The position numbers were made by a program, and so were the translations under genes. Of a stretch of 16,200 nt of DNA, positions 14,825 through 16,200 are shown in pieces. Positions within the stretch are counted from its first letter, which is position 1. Each line of letters starts with the position of its first letter. The notes beneath the pieces are model-generated. The model ran no database searches, was not told where the DNA came from, and saw nothing but the letters and a program-made list of their open reading frames with translations. The DNA comes from an uncultured Bacteriovorax sp. (GTDB lineage Bacteria; Bdellovibrionota; Bacteriovoracia; Bacteriovoracales; Bacteriovoracaceae). The DNA lies in assembly GCA_946482295.1 (NCBI GenBank), contig CAMLRB010000066.1:1-16200 (forward strand), in the 5' to 3' direction.

Positions 14825-16200
14825 TTAATTGCGAAGTTTTTGCGCTATTTTTTTAGTATCCGCTACGACCCACAATAAGTCACCTGGTCTTAATACTAAA
14901 GCAGGGTCAGGATTAAGAGTGCGGGAGCCTTCACGTTCAACTCCTACGATGAGGCCTTCAATACTTTCTCGAATACCACAATCCCGAATTGTTTTATTGG
15001 CAAAAATAGAATTGGGATCAAGAGGAACACATTCAAGGCCGAAATTTGTGTGTTCGACTTTTTCTATTTCTTCATCTCTTGCTTCAATGAGCAGTTTGGC
15101 CGCGCTCAATTGGGTATCAGTGCCAATGAGATAAAATTGATCATAAGGCATGATGAGTATTGATCGGCCAGGGGCCACAATCTTTTTTGAACCTCTTTCG
15201 ATAAGTGCGACGGTGACACCACACTTTTCTTTTAAATGCGATTCTTGCAACGTTTTTCCTACCAAGGGTGATTGAGGTGAAACAGTAAATTCACTCATGC
15301 CTGCATCCCATGGTGCCAAAACTGGTTTGGCCTTTTGTTTGGCCAATTCCTCTCTTTCTTTTGCATTGAGATTTTCTACAAATCGCTCCTCAATCGATCG
15401 ATAAAAAGGTTCAATGAATTTTCTGAACATTAGGGCCAAGATGAGAAGTACAAGTAGGAGGCTCAAATATGAGGCACGCAAGTCTAAAAATCGACTGATG
15501 ATAAACACGACCAGCATGATCCCGATAAATATTCGAGTCGCCGTGATAAAAAAAAGCATGTTTTTTATGCGGACTGCTTTGGATGAATCCAGAATTGAAA
15601 CATTGGCGGGAGGTCCAAAAATTATGGCCCATAAAAAAGGAGCCGAACAAGCAAAGGCCACTAGCCCTATTAACATGGCCATCGATGATGACGAATTGAG
15701 AGGAAAAACATATTTCCCATACAAGATGCGAATAAAAAGTGCGATGGCCACAACAACTGTAGCGTTAAGGAGAGTTTTTATTCCGTATGATTTCCATATC
15801 AAGTGATAGAGATTCTCTTTGCTTTTTTCGGCCATATTGGCCTCATAGAAGGCCAGTTGATCTTTGAGTCGTTGCGGAAGCTTGCGTTCTAAAAAAAGGA
15901 AAAACGGTTCAGCAATACGGATAGAATAGGGAGTAGTAAATGTTGTAATTGCACACACAGCAACCGCAATGGGATATAGAAAATCGCTGGTGACTTTAAG
16001 AGTTAGTCCGAGAGTTGCGATGATGAATGAAAATTCTCCGATTTGTGCTAAGCTCATCCCCGTCATAATCGAATTTTTTAATGATTGACCAGAGAGAATG
16101 GCCCCAATAGTAGTAGAGAAAATTTTCCCGAATAAAGTAACGAGAGTGATAACTAAGACGGCCTGCCAATTTTGGCCGAGGGAAACAGGATTAATAAGCA
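14825..16200 (-). CDS. CPA2 (Kef-type) cation:proton antiporter with two RCK_C domains, 5' end outside window
   Basis: The frame is open from the window edge to a stop at 14825, giving 457 visible residues. The visible N-terminal part continues upstream of an internal ATG at 16066: LINPVSLGQNW, ITLVTLFGK and GAILSGQSLKNSI precede GMSLAQIGEFSFIIATLGL, a signature of the Kef/CPA2 family, so 16066 is not the start. At least six further membrane segments follow. The C-terminal cytoplasmic part holds two RCK_C/TrkA-C-like domains, from about base 15298 (MSEFTVSPQSPLVGKTL) and about base 15045 (LDPNSIFANKTIRDCGI), each with a closing strand such as DQFYLIGT or GDLLWVVAD. There is no RCK_N nucleotide-binding domain between membrane part and RCK_C pair, so it is probably gated by a small ligand bound to RCK_C rather than by NAD(H) or glutathione as in KefB/C. 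Exchanges K+ or Na+ for H+; the ion cannot be told from sequence. A secreted protein gene follows 11 bases on. Confidence 0.88.
   Translation of the reverse strand, partial: LINPVSLGQNWQAVLVITLVTLFGKIFSTTIGAILSGQSLKNSIMTGMSLAQIGEFSFIIATLGLTLKVTSDFLYPIAVAVCAITTFTTPYSIRIAEPFFLFLERKLPQRLKDQLAFYEANMAEKSKENLYHLIWKSYGIKTLLNATVVVAIALFIRILYGKYVFPLNSSSSMAMLIGLVAFACSAPFLWAIIFGPPANVSILDSSKAVRIKNMLFFITATRIFIGIMLVVFIISRFLDLRASYLSLLLVLLILALMFRKFIEPFYRSIEERFVENLNAKEREELAKQKAKPVLAPWDAGMSEFTVSPQSPLVGKTLQESHLKEKCGVTVALIERGSKKIVAPGRSILIMPYDQFYLIGTDTQLSAAKLLIEARDEEIEKVEHTNFGLECVPLDPNSIFANKTIRDCGIRESIEGLIVGVEREGSRTLNPDPALVLRPGDLLWVVADTKKIAQKLRN

Noticed and set aside
15414..15806. Open frame of 130 codons on the plus strand inside the antiporter gene
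   Set aside because: It is the complement of membrane-segment codons of a clear Kef-type antiporter; nothing supports it as a gene.
1..16200. CRISPR arrays, insertion sequences, prophage genes or an attachment site at the tRNA
   Set aside because: No regularly spaced direct repeats, transposase or integrase genes are seen, and I found no repeat of the tRNA 3' end elsewhere in the window.

Overview
The window is a dense, low-to-moderate GC stretch of a Gram-negative chromosome. Lipoprotein and Sec signal peptides, an outer-membrane beta-barrel, Lol-type transport genes, cheB and a queuosine gene all point to a diderm. The gene mix and codon style suggest a Bdellovibrionota/Bacteriovoracales-like organism, but that is inference; no phylogenetic marker gene is present. 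There are no phage, transposon or CRISPR signals. Genes are packed with 4-base or even 1-base overlaps, and no stretch over 300 bases lacks a gene.

Plus-strand half (1-10254): the 3' part of cheB (chemotaxis methylesterase) overlaps a stand-alone receiver-domain response regulator. A minus-strand tRNA-Val(GAC) with its own promoter follows. Next come two overlapping half-size ABC exporters that look like an asymmetric heterodimer with one degenerate ATP site, then a lipoprotein combining a SurA-like N-terminal region with a DsbA-like CPFC thioredoxin domain. After a hairpin and a promoter-like site comes a 640-residue rod-like coiled-coil protein with no proline, cysteine or tryptophan. The half ends with pyruvate kinase fused to a C-terminal ferredoxin domain, whose stop overlaps the start of queG (epoxyqueuosine reductase, itself an iron-sulfur enzyme).

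Minus-strand half (16200-10251): a CPA2/Kef-type cation:proton antiporter (5' end outside the window) with two C-terminal RCK_C/TrkA-C domains, then a small secreted four-cysteine protein ended by a strong hairpin terminator. After that a new operon begins: LolA-like periplasmic protein, outer-membrane beta-barrel, LolD/MacB-type ATPase, FtsX/LolC-type permease. These four genes together could form an inner-to-outer-membrane lipid or lipoprotein transfer route. Its last gene ends tail-to-tail with queG, the two stop codons overlapping.

The observations most worth following are the pyruvate kinase-ferredoxin fusion with an aspartate replacing a cluster cysteine, the LolA-like/barrel/ABC operon, and the proline-free coiled-coil rod.
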